Assembly: GCA_964434535.1 (NCBI GenBank) | Contig: CAYSWA010000047.1 | Location: 1-18,359, forward strand | Length of the DNA stretch: 18,359 bases | Direction: 5' to 3' | Source of the DNA: SM23-32 sp964434535 | Lineage (GTDB): Bacteria; Planctomycetota; Brocadiia; SM23-32 | Shown here: one piece after another, positions 1-8,281 of the stretch | Numbering within the stretch: the stretch's first letter is position 1 | How the letters are laid out: the number at the start of each line of letters is the position of its first letter | The notes under the pieces: model-generated | Seen by the model: only the letters and a program-made list of their open reading frames with translations | What the model was told of the DNA's origin: nothing | The model's database searches: none | Translations under genes and position numbers: made by a program

Positions 1-57
1 CCGAACGCTCATAGGATAGTACACAGACAGGCACTTTTTCAACGGGCTGTTAGCCTC

Positions 58-441
58 ATGGCGGAGGCAGCAGCCCTGGTACGCAAGCGAACGCGCGGGG
101 CTGAACGCGCTCTTGCCCTCTTGGCACGCGGTCAGTTCGACGCCCAGCTGGGCGCCCTGGAGACCGAGGTGCTGAGTGCCCGCACGGCGGGCCGGTCGGC
201 CCACGCCATCTTCGCTGACGCCATACTGCACATCCTGTCGTCCGGCCCGGCAGCAACCGCAGAGATACATCAGCGCATACGCGCCATCCATCCCGACTTG
301 TGCGACGATGAGGTGGACCGCGTGATCGACGGCAGGCATTTCGGCAAGAAGTGGAAGCACGCGGTCCGAACGGCCCAACAGCACTTGCGGCGCAGGGGGC
401 TCATCACGCGCGACGGCAAGCTGTGGCGGCTCGTTGCCTGA
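58..441 (+). CDS. Hypothetical protein with C-terminal winged-helix-like region; possibly 5' partial
   Basis: I do not recognise a named family. From the ATG at 58 it encodes 127 residues. The N-terminal half is Ala/Arg-rich and helical. The C-terminal half (about residues 50-127) looks like a small winged helix: a helix around AILHILSSGPAATAEIHQRI, a middle helix with many acidic residues, then a recognition-like basic segment KHAVRTAQQHLRRRGLI and a final wing ending GKLWRLVA. That layout resembles DNA-binding modules of restriction or phage-type regulators, which is inference. There is no Shine-Dalgarno before ATG 58, and the frame stays open back to base 1 of the window, so the true gene may start outside the window and this may be only its 3' part. 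It is followed by about 295 bases without a clear gene. Confidence 0.5.
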   Translation: MAEAAALVRKRTRGAERALALLARGQFDAQLGALETEVLSARTAGRSAHAIFADAILHILSSGPAATAEIHQRIRAIHPDLCDDEVDRVIDGRHFGKKWKHAVRTAQQHLRRRGLITRDGKLWRLVA

Positions 442-456
442 CGGACGCACTCAGCG

Positions 457-474
457 CGAGGTGGCTTGACCTCG
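457..474 (+). terminator. Short hairpin after the first gene, weak terminator candidate
   Basis: A perfect 6-bp stem, CGAGGT paired with ACCTCG around a 6-base loop, begins 15 bases after the stop codon at 441. There is no T-tract, so intrinsic termination is only a possibility. Apart from this hairpin, the promoter candidate at 577-605 and a GCCGGC self-pairing repeat near 630-650, I see nothing in 442-736. Confidence 0.2.
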
Positions 475-576
475 GCTCTCGACATTGTGCCGTGCACTCG
501 GTGCTCGCCCAGCGCATCGGCGCCCCTTCCGGCCCCGACTACCCCCACAGCGCAAATGCCTTCCGTGCGGCGAAGC

Positions 577-605
577 TGGACGTGCGACCTCCCCGAGCCT
601 ATCAT
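577..605 (+). promoter_or_regulatory. Possible promoter for the lipoate-ligase-family gene
   Basis: TGGACG (577-582) and TATCAT (600-605) are separated by 17 bases. The -35 matches 4 of 6 consensus positions and the -10 matches 5 of 6. It would give a leader of about 125 bases before the GTG at 737. This is weaker than the other promoters in the window. Confidence 0.3.
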
Positions 606-736
606 GCGAGCCGACACGGGCCGGCGTCGGAGCCGGCGGCTTGACCGCCCCGGGACCCCCGCTTGCCGAAGCGCCCTGCGGCGACGAGGGCCGCAAGCCG
701 AGCCCTGACGAGATGCCCCGCTCAGGAGTCCGCTCA

Positions 737-1468
737 GTGGAGCTCGTGCACTTCGACAGCGACGAGCCGGCGGACCACCTGGCCTGCGACGAGCTGCTGC
801 TGGAGCGGGCGGAGGCCGGCGAGCTGGGCGAGACGCTCCGCCTCTGCGAGATCGCCCGGCCGACGGTCGTGCTCGGGGTGAGCGACCGCTGGCGCGAGAT
901 GGTCCACGCCGAGCGCTGCGCGGCAGAGGGCGTTGCCGTGCGGCGGCGCTGCTCGGGCAGCGGGGCCGTGCTCGTCGCCCGCGGCTGCCTCAACTACGCC
1001 CTGGTCCTTGACACCTCGGCGCGGCCGGAGCTGGCCACGATCCGCTCCACCCACCGCTGGGCCGTCGAGCGCCTCGCCGATGCGCTCTCACGCCCGGGCG
1101 TGGAACTCTGCCTGGCGGGGCTCTGCGATTTGGCCTGGGGCCGGCGCAAGGTCGGCGGCAGCGCCCAGCGCCGCAAGCGGCGCTACGTGCTCCAGCACGG
1201 CACGGTCCTGTGCGGGCTCGACCTGGGGCTGCTCGGGCGCTGCCTGCGCCACCCGCCCGACGAGCCGGACTACCGCGCCGGCCGCGCGCACGCGGATTTC
1301 GCGGCGAACCTGCCGCTGTCGCGCCAGGAAGTGGCCGGCGGCATCCGGCGCGCTTTCGGCATCCCGCCCGATCAGGAGCCGCTGGACCTGAGCGGCGAGC
1401 TGCGCCATGACGTCGAGGCGCTCGTGGGGGTCAAGTACGGCGCCGACGCGTGGACCTTCCGGCGCTGA
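737..1468 (+). CDS. Lipoate-protein ligase A family protein (BPL/LplA/LipB fold)
   Basis: Predicted to attach lipoate or octanoate to a lysine of E2 or GcvH-type carrier domains in the cytoplasm. Family motifs are clear: RRRCSGSGAV (about 69-78, the RRxSGGGAV lipoyl-AMP loop) followed by CLNYALVLD; GRRKVGGSAQRR (about 135-146, with the conserved Lys at 138); then LQHGTVL and the PPDEPDYRAGRAHADF region typical of the environmental LplA subgroup. The length, 243 residues, fits ligases lacking the separate C-terminal accessory domain. I chose GTG 737 because AGGAG (724-728) lies 8 bases upstream and the family usually starts right at this point. An in-frame ATG at 713 has only a weak ribosome site. 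The third Gly of the SGGG loop is Ser here. Two cysteines (125 and 130) sit just before Lys138, where LipM-type octanoyltransferases carry a catalytic Cys, so that activity is the alternative. Confidence 0.85.
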   Translation: MELVHFDSDEPADHLACDELLLERAEAGELGETLRLCEIARPTVVLGVSDRWREMVHAERCAAEGVAVRRRCSGSGAVLVARGCLNYALVLDTSARPELATIRSTHRWAVERLADALSRPGVELCLAGLCDLAWGRRKVGGSAQRRKRRYVLQHGTVLCGLDLGLLGRCLRHPPDEPDYRAGRAHADFAANLPLSRQEVAGGIRRAFGIPPDQEPLDLSGELRHDVEALVGVKYGADAWTFRR

Positions 1469-1475
1469 GGGACGG

Positions 1476-1508
1476 GCTCACTGCTCGACGAGGAGCGCGG
1501 TGGTGAGC
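1476..1508 (+). terminator. Nested hairpin after the ligase gene, weak terminator candidate
   Basis: GCTCAC (1476-1481) pairs with GTGAGC (1503-1508), and an inner GCTC/GAGC pairing lies within. It starts 8 bases after the stop codon. No T-tract follows. Confidence 0.25.
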
Positions 1509-1580
1509 GCGCCGGCCGCCGGATCGTCCGCCAACCCACCGAAGACCAAATTACAGCGAATACGTTACACGACGGGGCCC

Positions 1581-1671
1581 TGAGTCATGCCCAGTTTGGC
1601 GGGCCTGCCATGGGATTGGCGGGTGCGCCAGCGATCGGCGGCAGTCTGCGAGGCAAACTGGGGATGACTCA
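1581..1671. repeat. 91-bp element bounded by 18-bp inverted repeats (17 of 18 match)
   Basis: The arm TGAGTCATGCCCAGTTTG (1581-1598) is mirrored by CAAACTGGGGATGACTCA (1654-1671). The only mismatch is G1589 against G1663. A further CTGCC/GGCAG pairing (1605-1609 with 1640-1644) lies inside. The interior carries no gene. It could be a small non-autonomous mobile element (MITE-like), a mobile-element remnant, or a large stem-loop. No clear target-site duplication flanks it (left flank ends GGGGCCC, right flank begins AATCCGG). Confidence 0.6.
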
Positions 1672-1729
1672 AATCCGGGCCGCTTCAGCGGGCCAGATGG
1701 CACGCGCCCGCTTGAGGGCGGCGGCGCAC

Positions 1730-1758
1730 TTGACGCTCTGGGGCGAGCCTGCCATAAT
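1730..1758 (+). promoter_or_regulatory. Sigma70-type promoter for acs
   Basis: TTGACG (1730-1735) and CATAAT (1753-1758) are separated by exactly 17 bases, with TGC immediately before the -10 (extended -10). Each box differs from consensus at one position. Predicted transcription start is about 1765, giving a leader of about 128 bases. Confidence 0.7.
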
Positions 1759-1781
1759 ACGGGGCCTCGCCTTCGCGCATC

Positions 1782-1807
1782 CCGCGCGAGCGGGCCCGCT
1801 CGCGCGG
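1782..1807. promoter_or_regulatory. Perfect 26-bp palindrome in the acs leader (candidate operator or RNA hairpin)
   Basis: The half-site CCGCGCGAGCGGG is followed directly by its exact reverse complement, with no spacer and no mismatch. It lies at about +18 to +43 from the predicted start, where a bound repressor could block elongation. Because there is no loop, a dimeric-protein site fits better than a classic RNA hairpin, although a stem with a few unpaired central bases is possible. It is entirely G/C apart from one A/T pair. Confidence 0.55.
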
Positions 1808-1892
1808 TTCCAGGCGGCCCAGACGGCGGGTGGGGGCACAAAGTTGATACGTTTGCGCGCTGGCGTTCCCGCACTGGAAAGGAGTCGGACAG

Positions 1893-3884
<1,992 letters not shown>

Positions 3885-3914
3885 GGGCGCCCCGAAGCGA
3901 GAGCCTGACATCCG

Positions 3915-3952
3915 GCGGGAGCCGGGGTGCCCGTGCGGTCCCCCGCTCCCGC
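3915..3952 (+). repeat. Strong GC hairpin between acs and the transporter gene
   Basis: GCGGGAGCCGGGG (3915-3927) pairs with CCCCCGCTCCCGC (3940-3952): 12 of 13 pairs around a 12-base loop. It starts 31 bases after the acs stop. No T-run follows, so it could be an attenuating or RNA-stabilising stem that sets acs output above the downstream genes, or a Rho-independent-like terminator of a high-GC genome. Confidence 0.5.
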
Positions 3953-3995
3953 GCGGCGCTTGAGCCGATGAGACTCCAGCACGGGAGCGTGCGTG

Positions 3996-5369
3996 ATGGC
4001 CGAGGGTGAGAGGGCCGAAGATCTCGGCAAGGTGATGAACCGTGGCCTCGTGGTCATCGGGGCCGTCCTGATCCAGCTCTGCCTCGGCGCCATCTACGCC
4101 TGGAGCGTCTTCACGCCCTCGCTGGTGGAGGCCGGCTGGTCGAAGGCGCAGACGCAGATGGTCTTCGCCGCCGGCCTGGCCACCTTCGCCGTCGTGATGG
4201 TGCTGGCCGGACGGGTGATGCCCCGCTTCGGCCCGCGCAAGCTGGCCGTGGCCGGCGGCATAGTGCTGGGGCTCGGCTACGTGCTGGCCGGCCAGCTCGG
4301 CGCGACCAGCTTCCCCGTCGTGTTCTGGTGCGTCGGCCTGATCGGCGGCGCCGGCATCGGCCTCGCCTACGTGGTGCCGATCGCCGTGGGCATGCGGTGG
4401 TTCCCGGACAAGAAGGGCCTGATCACCGGCCTCGCCGTGGCGGGATTCGGCTTCGGCGCGCTGCTCTGGGTCAAGCTCGGCGGCGAATGGGGCCGCCTGC
4501 TGGCCACCCAGGGGCTCGGGGGCACGTTCACCATCTACGGCGTCATCTTCCTGATCGCCGTCGTCATCGGCGGCCTCTGGATGGTCTACCCCCCCGAGGG
4601 CTGGCTGCCGCCCGGCTACGTGCCGCCGCAGGCGGGGCAGGGCGGCAAGCACGCCGTCGGCTTCATGGACTTCACCAGCGGCCAGATGCTGCGCACGCCC
4701 CAGTTCTACATGATCTTCCTGACCTTCGCCTTCGGCGCGGGCGCCGGGCTGATGACCATCGGGCTGATGAAGCTCTTCCCCCAGACCGCACTGGAGAGCG
4801 GTGGGCTGAGCGCCGAGGCCGCCAGCGCCGTGGCCGGCACGGCCATGGCCGTCTTCTTCTCGCTGGCCAACGGCATCGGCCGCATCGCCTGGGGCACCAT
4901 CAGCGACAAGCTCGGCCGCAAGGCGTCCATCACGCTGATGATGGCCAGCCAGGGCATCGTGGTGATCGCCTTCCAGTGGATGGCCGGCACGCCCGCGCTG
5001 CTCTACCTCGGGGCGGCGTTGATCGGCTTCAACTTCGGCGGCAACTTCGCCCTCTTCCCCACCATCACCGCCGACACGTTCGGTGCGAAATACGTGGGGC
5101 AGAACTACGGCTGGGTCTTCCTCGCCTACGGGGTGGGCGGCATCTTCGGCCCGATCCTCGGCGGCCGGCTCGGCGACCTGGGCAACTTCCCCGTCGCCTT
5201 CACCATCTGCGGCGTGCTGGTGTTGGTCGCCGCTGGCATCATCGCGGCGGTCAAGCCGGTGACGCCGTTCGTCGAGGAAACCGTCGAGCCGGCCCTCGCA
5301 GTGGAAGCCGAGGCCGAGATCGACGGCGCCATCGAGGAGGGCGAGATCCCCGAAGAGGGCGGCGAGTGA
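3996..5369 (+). CDS. OFA-family MFS transporter (oxalate/formate antiporter-like monocarboxylate carrier)
   Basis: An inner-membrane major facilitator of 457 residues with about 12 hydrophobic segments. The first (about 17-39) contains the OFA hallmark LGAIYAWSVF. MPRFGPRKLAVAGG fits the loop after the second segment, and a second-half repeat of it is SDKLGRKASI. OFA carriers move small carboxylates such as oxalate, formate or other monocarboxylates; its place behind acs suggests acetate or a related acid, which is inference. I prefer ATG 3996 over the adjacent GTG 3993 because GGGAG (3983-3987) is then 8 bases away. The last 31 residues hold 13 acidic residues and no basic ones, an unusual cytoplasmic tail for this family. 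Its TGA overlaps the GTG of the next gene, suggesting translational coupling. Confidence 0.92.
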   Translation: MAEGERAEDLGKVMNRGLVVIGAVLIQLCLGAIYAWSVFTPSLVEAGWSKAQTQMVFAAGLATFAVVMVLAGRVMPRFGPRKLAVAGGIVLGLGYVLAGQLGATSFPVVFWCVGLIGGAGIGLAYVVPIAVGMRWFPDKKGLITGLAVAGFGFGALLWVKLGGEWGRLLATQGLGGTFTIYGVIFLIAVVIGGLWMVYPPEGWLPPGYVPPQAGQGGKHAVGFMDFTSGQMLRTPQFYMIFLTFAFGAGAGLMTIGLMKLFPQTALESGGLSAEAASAVAGTAMAVFFSLANGIGRIAWGTISDKLGRKASITLMMASQGIVVIAFQWMAGTPALLYLGAALIGFNFGGNFALFPTITADTFGAKYVGQNYGWVFLAYGVGGIFGPILGGRLGDLGNFPVAFTICGVLVLVAAGIIAAVKPVTPFVEETVEPALAVEAEAEIDGAIEEGEIPEEGGE

Positions 5370-5986
5370 GGCGCCCTGACGCCGTGCTGCTGGCCGGCCC
5401 GCCCGGGGCGGGCAAGACGCCGCTGGGGCGCGAGCTGGAGCGGCGGGGCCTCTGGGGCCGCCCCTGCGCGCACTTCGACTTCGGCGCCGAGCTGCGCCGC
5501 GCCGCCGAAGGCCGCACTGCGGCCCAGTTCAACAACGCTGAACGGACCTTCATCCGTGACCTGCTGGAGGCCGGCGCCCTGCTCGACGACGAGCACTTCG
5601 GCCTGGCCGAGCGCCTGCTCGATGCGTTCATCGCCGCCCGCGCCCGGGCCGAGGACGTCCTGCTTGCGCTGAACGGCCTGCCCCGCCACCCGGGGCAGGC
5701 GCGCGACCTGGCCCCGCGCGTGCGGGTGCTGCTCGCCGCGCACCTGGACTGCACGCTCGGAGTGGCGCTGGAGCGCATCCGGCGCGACGCGGCCGGCGAG
5801 CGCGAGGGCCGCACGGACGTGGACCAGGCCTCCGTCCGCCGCCGGATGGAGGCGTTCGGGGAGCAGACGCTGCCCATGCTGGAGCACTACCGCCGCCGCG
5901 GAGTCGAGGTGCGCCGCCTGGAGGTGACGGCCGAGAGCCGGCCCGCCGGGCTCCGGCGCCGCCTGAACGAGAGGCCGCCATGCTGA
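5366..5986 (+). CDS. Adenylate kinase-like P-loop nucleotide kinase
   Basis: 206 residues starting at GTG 5366, which overlaps the transporter stop (GTGA); AGAGGG lies just upstream. Walker A is GPPGAGKT at 11-18. Later features follow adenylate kinase order: HFDFGAELRRA (about 36-46, like the AMP-site helix), ALNGLPRHPGQA (about 101-112, aligning with the DGFPRT..QA motif), and an Arg-rich C-terminal part RRDAAGEREG then QTLPMLEHYRRRGVEV like the end of adenylate kinases. The lid is short and lacks zinc cysteines. The Asp of DGFPR is Asn104 here, so activity or specificity may differ. Acs releases AMP, so an AMP kinase encoded two genes downstream would make metabolic sense; that is inference. 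Another small-molecule kinase of the same fold is possible. Confidence 0.7.
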   Translation: MRRPDAVLLAGPPGAGKTPLGRELERRGLWGRPCAHFDFGAELRRAAEGRTAAQFNNAERTFIRDLLEAGALLDDEHFGLAERLLDAFIAARARAEDVLLALNGLPRHPGQARDLAPRVRVLLAAHLDCTLGVALERIRRDAAGEREGRTDVDQASVRRRMEAFGEQTLPMLEHYRRRGVEVRRLEVTAESRPAGLRRRLNERPPC

Positions 5987-6519
5987 ACAGGGACGACGCC
6001 GTGCTGATGGTCATCGACGTGCAGGAGCGCCTGGTCGGCGCGATGCACGGGCGTGAGCGGCTGCTGGCCGCCCTGGACAGGCTCATGCGCGGCGCCCGCG
6101 TGCTCGGGCTGCCCCTCGTCTGCACCGAGCAGAACCCCGGCGGCCTCGGCCCGACCGTGGCCGAGGTCGCCGGGCTGCTGGCGGGCGTCGAGCCGATCGC
6201 CAAGACCGCCTTCAGCGGCTGCGGCGCCGAAGGCGCCATGCTCGCCCTACAGCAGACCGGCCGCAGCCAGGTGCTGCTGGCCGGGATCGAGGCGCACGTC
6301 TGCGTCTACCAGACGGCGGCCGACCTGATCGCGCGCGGCTACCGGCCGCAGGTGGTGGCCGACGCCGTCTCCTCGCGCCGGGCCGAGGACAGGGCGGTCG
6401 GCCTGGAGAAGGCCCGCGCGGCCGGCGCCGAGGTGACCAGCGTCGAGACGGCCCTTTTCGAGATGCTGCGCGACGCCGCCGACCCGGCCTTCCAGCAGAT
6501 ACTCCAGATCGTCAAGTAG
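5980..6519 (+). CDS. Isochorismatase-family cysteine hydrolase (ISOC-like)
   Basis: 179 residues, the usual single-domain length. The catalytic triad of the fold is visible: Asp13 in MVIDVQERL, Lys75 in IAKTAFSG, and Cys108 in IEAHVCVYQTA. The TEQNPGGLGPTV and VVADAVSSR stretches match the ISOC1/YcaC-type subgroup, whose substrates are mostly unknown, rather than nicotinamidases or true isochorismatases. Cytoplasmic, no signal peptide. Its ATG lies inside the end of the kinase-like gene (7-base overlap), so the two are probably translated from one mRNA. Substrate cannot be told from sequence. Confidence 0.88.
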   Translation: MLNRDDAVLMVIDVQERLVGAMHGRERLLAALDRLMRGARVLGLPLVCTEQNPGGLGPTVAEVAGLLAGVEPIAKTAFSGCGAEGAMLALQQTGRSQVLLAGIEAHVCVYQTAADLIARGYRPQVVADAVSSRRAEDRAVGLEKARAAGAEVTSVETALFEMLRDAADPAFQQILQIVK

Positions 6520-6561
6520 CCCTTTTTCACCGGCAGTCCCGTGTAACGGGGAGGGTGGACA

Positions 6562-8067
6562 GTGAAACACTGGTTAGTGCTGACGGCATTGCTGGCATGG
6601 ACGTGCTCGGCGGCGCTGGCGCAGCAGCAGCCGGCGACGGCGGTGAACAACCAGGACGAGCAGATCAACATCGACCTGGCGGCCGGCCGGGCGAAGAACG
6701 CCCTGAGCATCCTGCGCTCGGGCGACAAGGCGGAGATCAACAACTACGTCTCCGAGGTGGTGGAGCTGGAGCACGGCGTCGCCTTCGAGATACTGCCCCA
6801 CGTGCTGCGGGCGGTGAACCTGGAGAAGGGCTCCACCCGCGTGATGAGGTACGCGCCTGCCGAGGGCGGCAAGACGCGCTACTTCATCCAGGTGGTCACC
6901 ACCGCCGAGCAGATGCCGACCGTCGTGGGCACGATCAAGGCGCTCGACCTGCCGAACGTCACCTCCTCCACCGGCGACGCGCGCTACGCCATCCGCATGC
7001 GCCATCGCCGCGCCTCGGAGGTCGCCAACATCCTCCAGAACACCTACCTCTCCGCCGAGGGCAAGGTCTTCGCCGACGACAGCACCAACACGCTCTTCGT
7101 GCTCGACAGCGTCAGCGACAGCCGCGGCGACCTGGCCTACGTGGAGTTCTACGACGTGCCCCCGCCCCAGGTCGAGTTCGACGTCCAGGTCATCGAGGTC
7201 CGCCAGGACAACCTCGACAAGCTCGGCCTCGACTGGGAGGCGTGGAAGCGGAGCCTCGGCGGCCAGCTCACCTTCTCCGCGAACTGGTTCGAGGGGCACG
7301 ACGCCTTCCGCCGCCTGGACGGCCTGCTCACGCTGGACGCCCGCACGCTGGCTGAGTTCCTCAACTACGCCGCCCGGCGCGGCCACGCCTCGATCAAGCG
7401 CCAGGTCAAGGTGGCCGCCAACAACCTCCAGCCCGGAGTGATACGCACCGCCCGGCGCGTGCCCTACGTCACCTACGTGGAGCGCTCGTTCCCCGACACC
7501 AGGGGCTCCTTCGTCCTGACCGAGGCGAACCCCGGGGTAGACGCCGACGGCGACCCGGGTTCGCCCGATTTCGACCGGGTGGTGGCCATCCGCCCGCCCT
7601 CGCAGTGGCAGAAGACCGACCTGGGCTCCGACGAAGAGGGCCTGCTTATCACCATCACCCCCGTGATCGGCACCGACATGGTCACCGCCGCCATCAGCGT
7701 CTCGGCCAACACGGTGACCGGCCTGGACGAGCTGGACCGGCCCATCGTGACCGAGCAGGACTTCGAGACCGTGGTCACTCTCCAGGACCTCCAGCCCCTG
7801 CGCGTGGCCACCATCGAGAACGAGATCGCGCTCAGCGCCCGGCGCGGCATCCCCGTCCTGCGCGACCTGCCGGTGCTGAAGTACCTGTTCAGCGTCGAGA
7901 GCAAGCGCACCGAGACATCGCACATCCACGTCATCGTGACGCCCTGCTTCTGCAACTGGCGCGTCTACGAGGCGCGGATGCTCGGCTCGGAGGGCTCGGT
8001 GCTGAAGGTCAGCGACAGCGAGCTGCCCGAGCTGGTCCGCAAGGAGATGCTCCCGCTGAACCGCTGA
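6562..8067 (+). CDS. Secretin-like outer-membrane protein (type II/III secretion or pilus secretin family)
   Basis: 501 residues from GTG 6562, with GGAGGG (6550-6555) 6 bases upstream. A clear signal peptide (about 1-20, ending CSAALA before QQQP) sends it across the inner membrane. Two small secretin N-type repeats follow: about 62-130, and about 140-200 with VFADDSTNTLFVLDS. A C-terminal secretin core starts with VEFDVQVIEVRQDNLDKLG (about 204-222), contains ITPVIG (about 365-370), and ends with the signature GIPVLRDLPVLKYLFS and HIHVIVTPCF. Compared with GspD or PilQ it has fewer N domains. No other secretion or pilus gene is in the window, so it is an orphan here. It lies 42 bases after the hydrolase gene and may belong to that transcript. 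The partner machinery and role are unknown. Confidence 0.85.
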   Translation: MKHWLVLTALLAWTCSAALAQQQPATAVNNQDEQINIDLAAGRAKNALSILRSGDKAEINNYVSEVVELEHGVAFEILPHVLRAVNLEKGSTRVMRYAPAEGGKTRYFIQVVTTAEQMPTVVGTIKALDLPNVTSSTGDARYAIRMRHRRASEVANILQNTYLSAEGKVFADDSTNTLFVLDSVSDSRGDLAYVEFYDVPPPQVEFDVQVIEVRQDNLDKLGLDWEAWKRSLGGQLTFSANWFEGHDAFRRLDGLLTLDARTLAEFLNYAARRGHASIKRQVKVAANNLQPGVIRTARRVPYVTYVERSFPDTRGSFVLTEANPGVDADGDPGSPDFDRVVAIRPPSQWQKTDLGSDEEGLLITITPVIGTDMVTAAISVSANTVTGLDELDRPIVTEQDFETVVTLQDLQPLRVATIENEIALSARRGIPVLRDLPVLKYLFSVESKRTETSHIHVIVTPCFCNWRVYEARMLGSEGSVLKVSDSELPELVRKEMLPLNR

Positions 8068-8080
8068 GCAGGGGCGGCAA

Positions 8081-8272
8081 GTGGTCCGTGCGCGACGCCC
8101 GCATCGAGCGGCTGCTCTGCCGGCTGACCGGCGCCTGGAGAGTGTGCGGTTCAAGTGCCTGCTCGACACCAGCCGGAAGTTCGCCATCCCCCTGCTCGAC
8201 CATTTCGACCGCGTCGGCGTCACCCGGCGGGTCGGCAACACGCGCTACCTGCCGGACCGCGGAGCGCCATAG
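8081..8272 (+). pseudogene. C-terminal winged-helix fragment of SelB (selenocysteine elongation factor), probable relic
   Basis: An open stretch of 63 codons starting at GTG 8081. From about residue 19 to 58 (8135-8254) it matches the last winged helix of SelB, the part that binds the SECIS hairpin: RLESVRFKCLLD, then TSRKFAIPLLDHFDR and GVTRRVGNTRYLP. The GTPase and the earlier winged helices are absent, and the window contains no selenocysteine genes. It sits between convergent genes, as decaying gene tails often do. It could instead be a short stand-alone RNA-binding protein; the start has only a weak ribosome site (GGGGCGG). Confidence 0.6.
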
Positions 8273-8281
8273 GGGCGATCC

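Larger units (their letters stand above)
1469..1892. other. 424-base gene-free region upstream of acs
   Basis: No convincing complete gene on either strand. In order it holds: a nested hairpin just after the ligase stop (1476-1508), a short coding-like stretch on the minus strand (1478-1564), a 91-bp imperfect inverted repeat (1581-1671), a strong sigma70-type promoter (1730-1758), a perfect palindrome (1782-1807), and the acs ribosome site AAAGGAG (1878-1884). Confidence 0.7.

Noticed and set aside
485..736. Longer N-terminus for the lipoate-ligase-family gene
   Set aside because: The extra residues are Pro/Arg-rich with no similarity to the family; AGGAG before GTG 737 marks a better start.
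8117..8133. GCCGG-CTGA-CCGGC hairpin after the secretin gene as a terminator
   Set aside because: The stem is only 5 bp, has no T-tract, and lies inside the SelB-like stretch.
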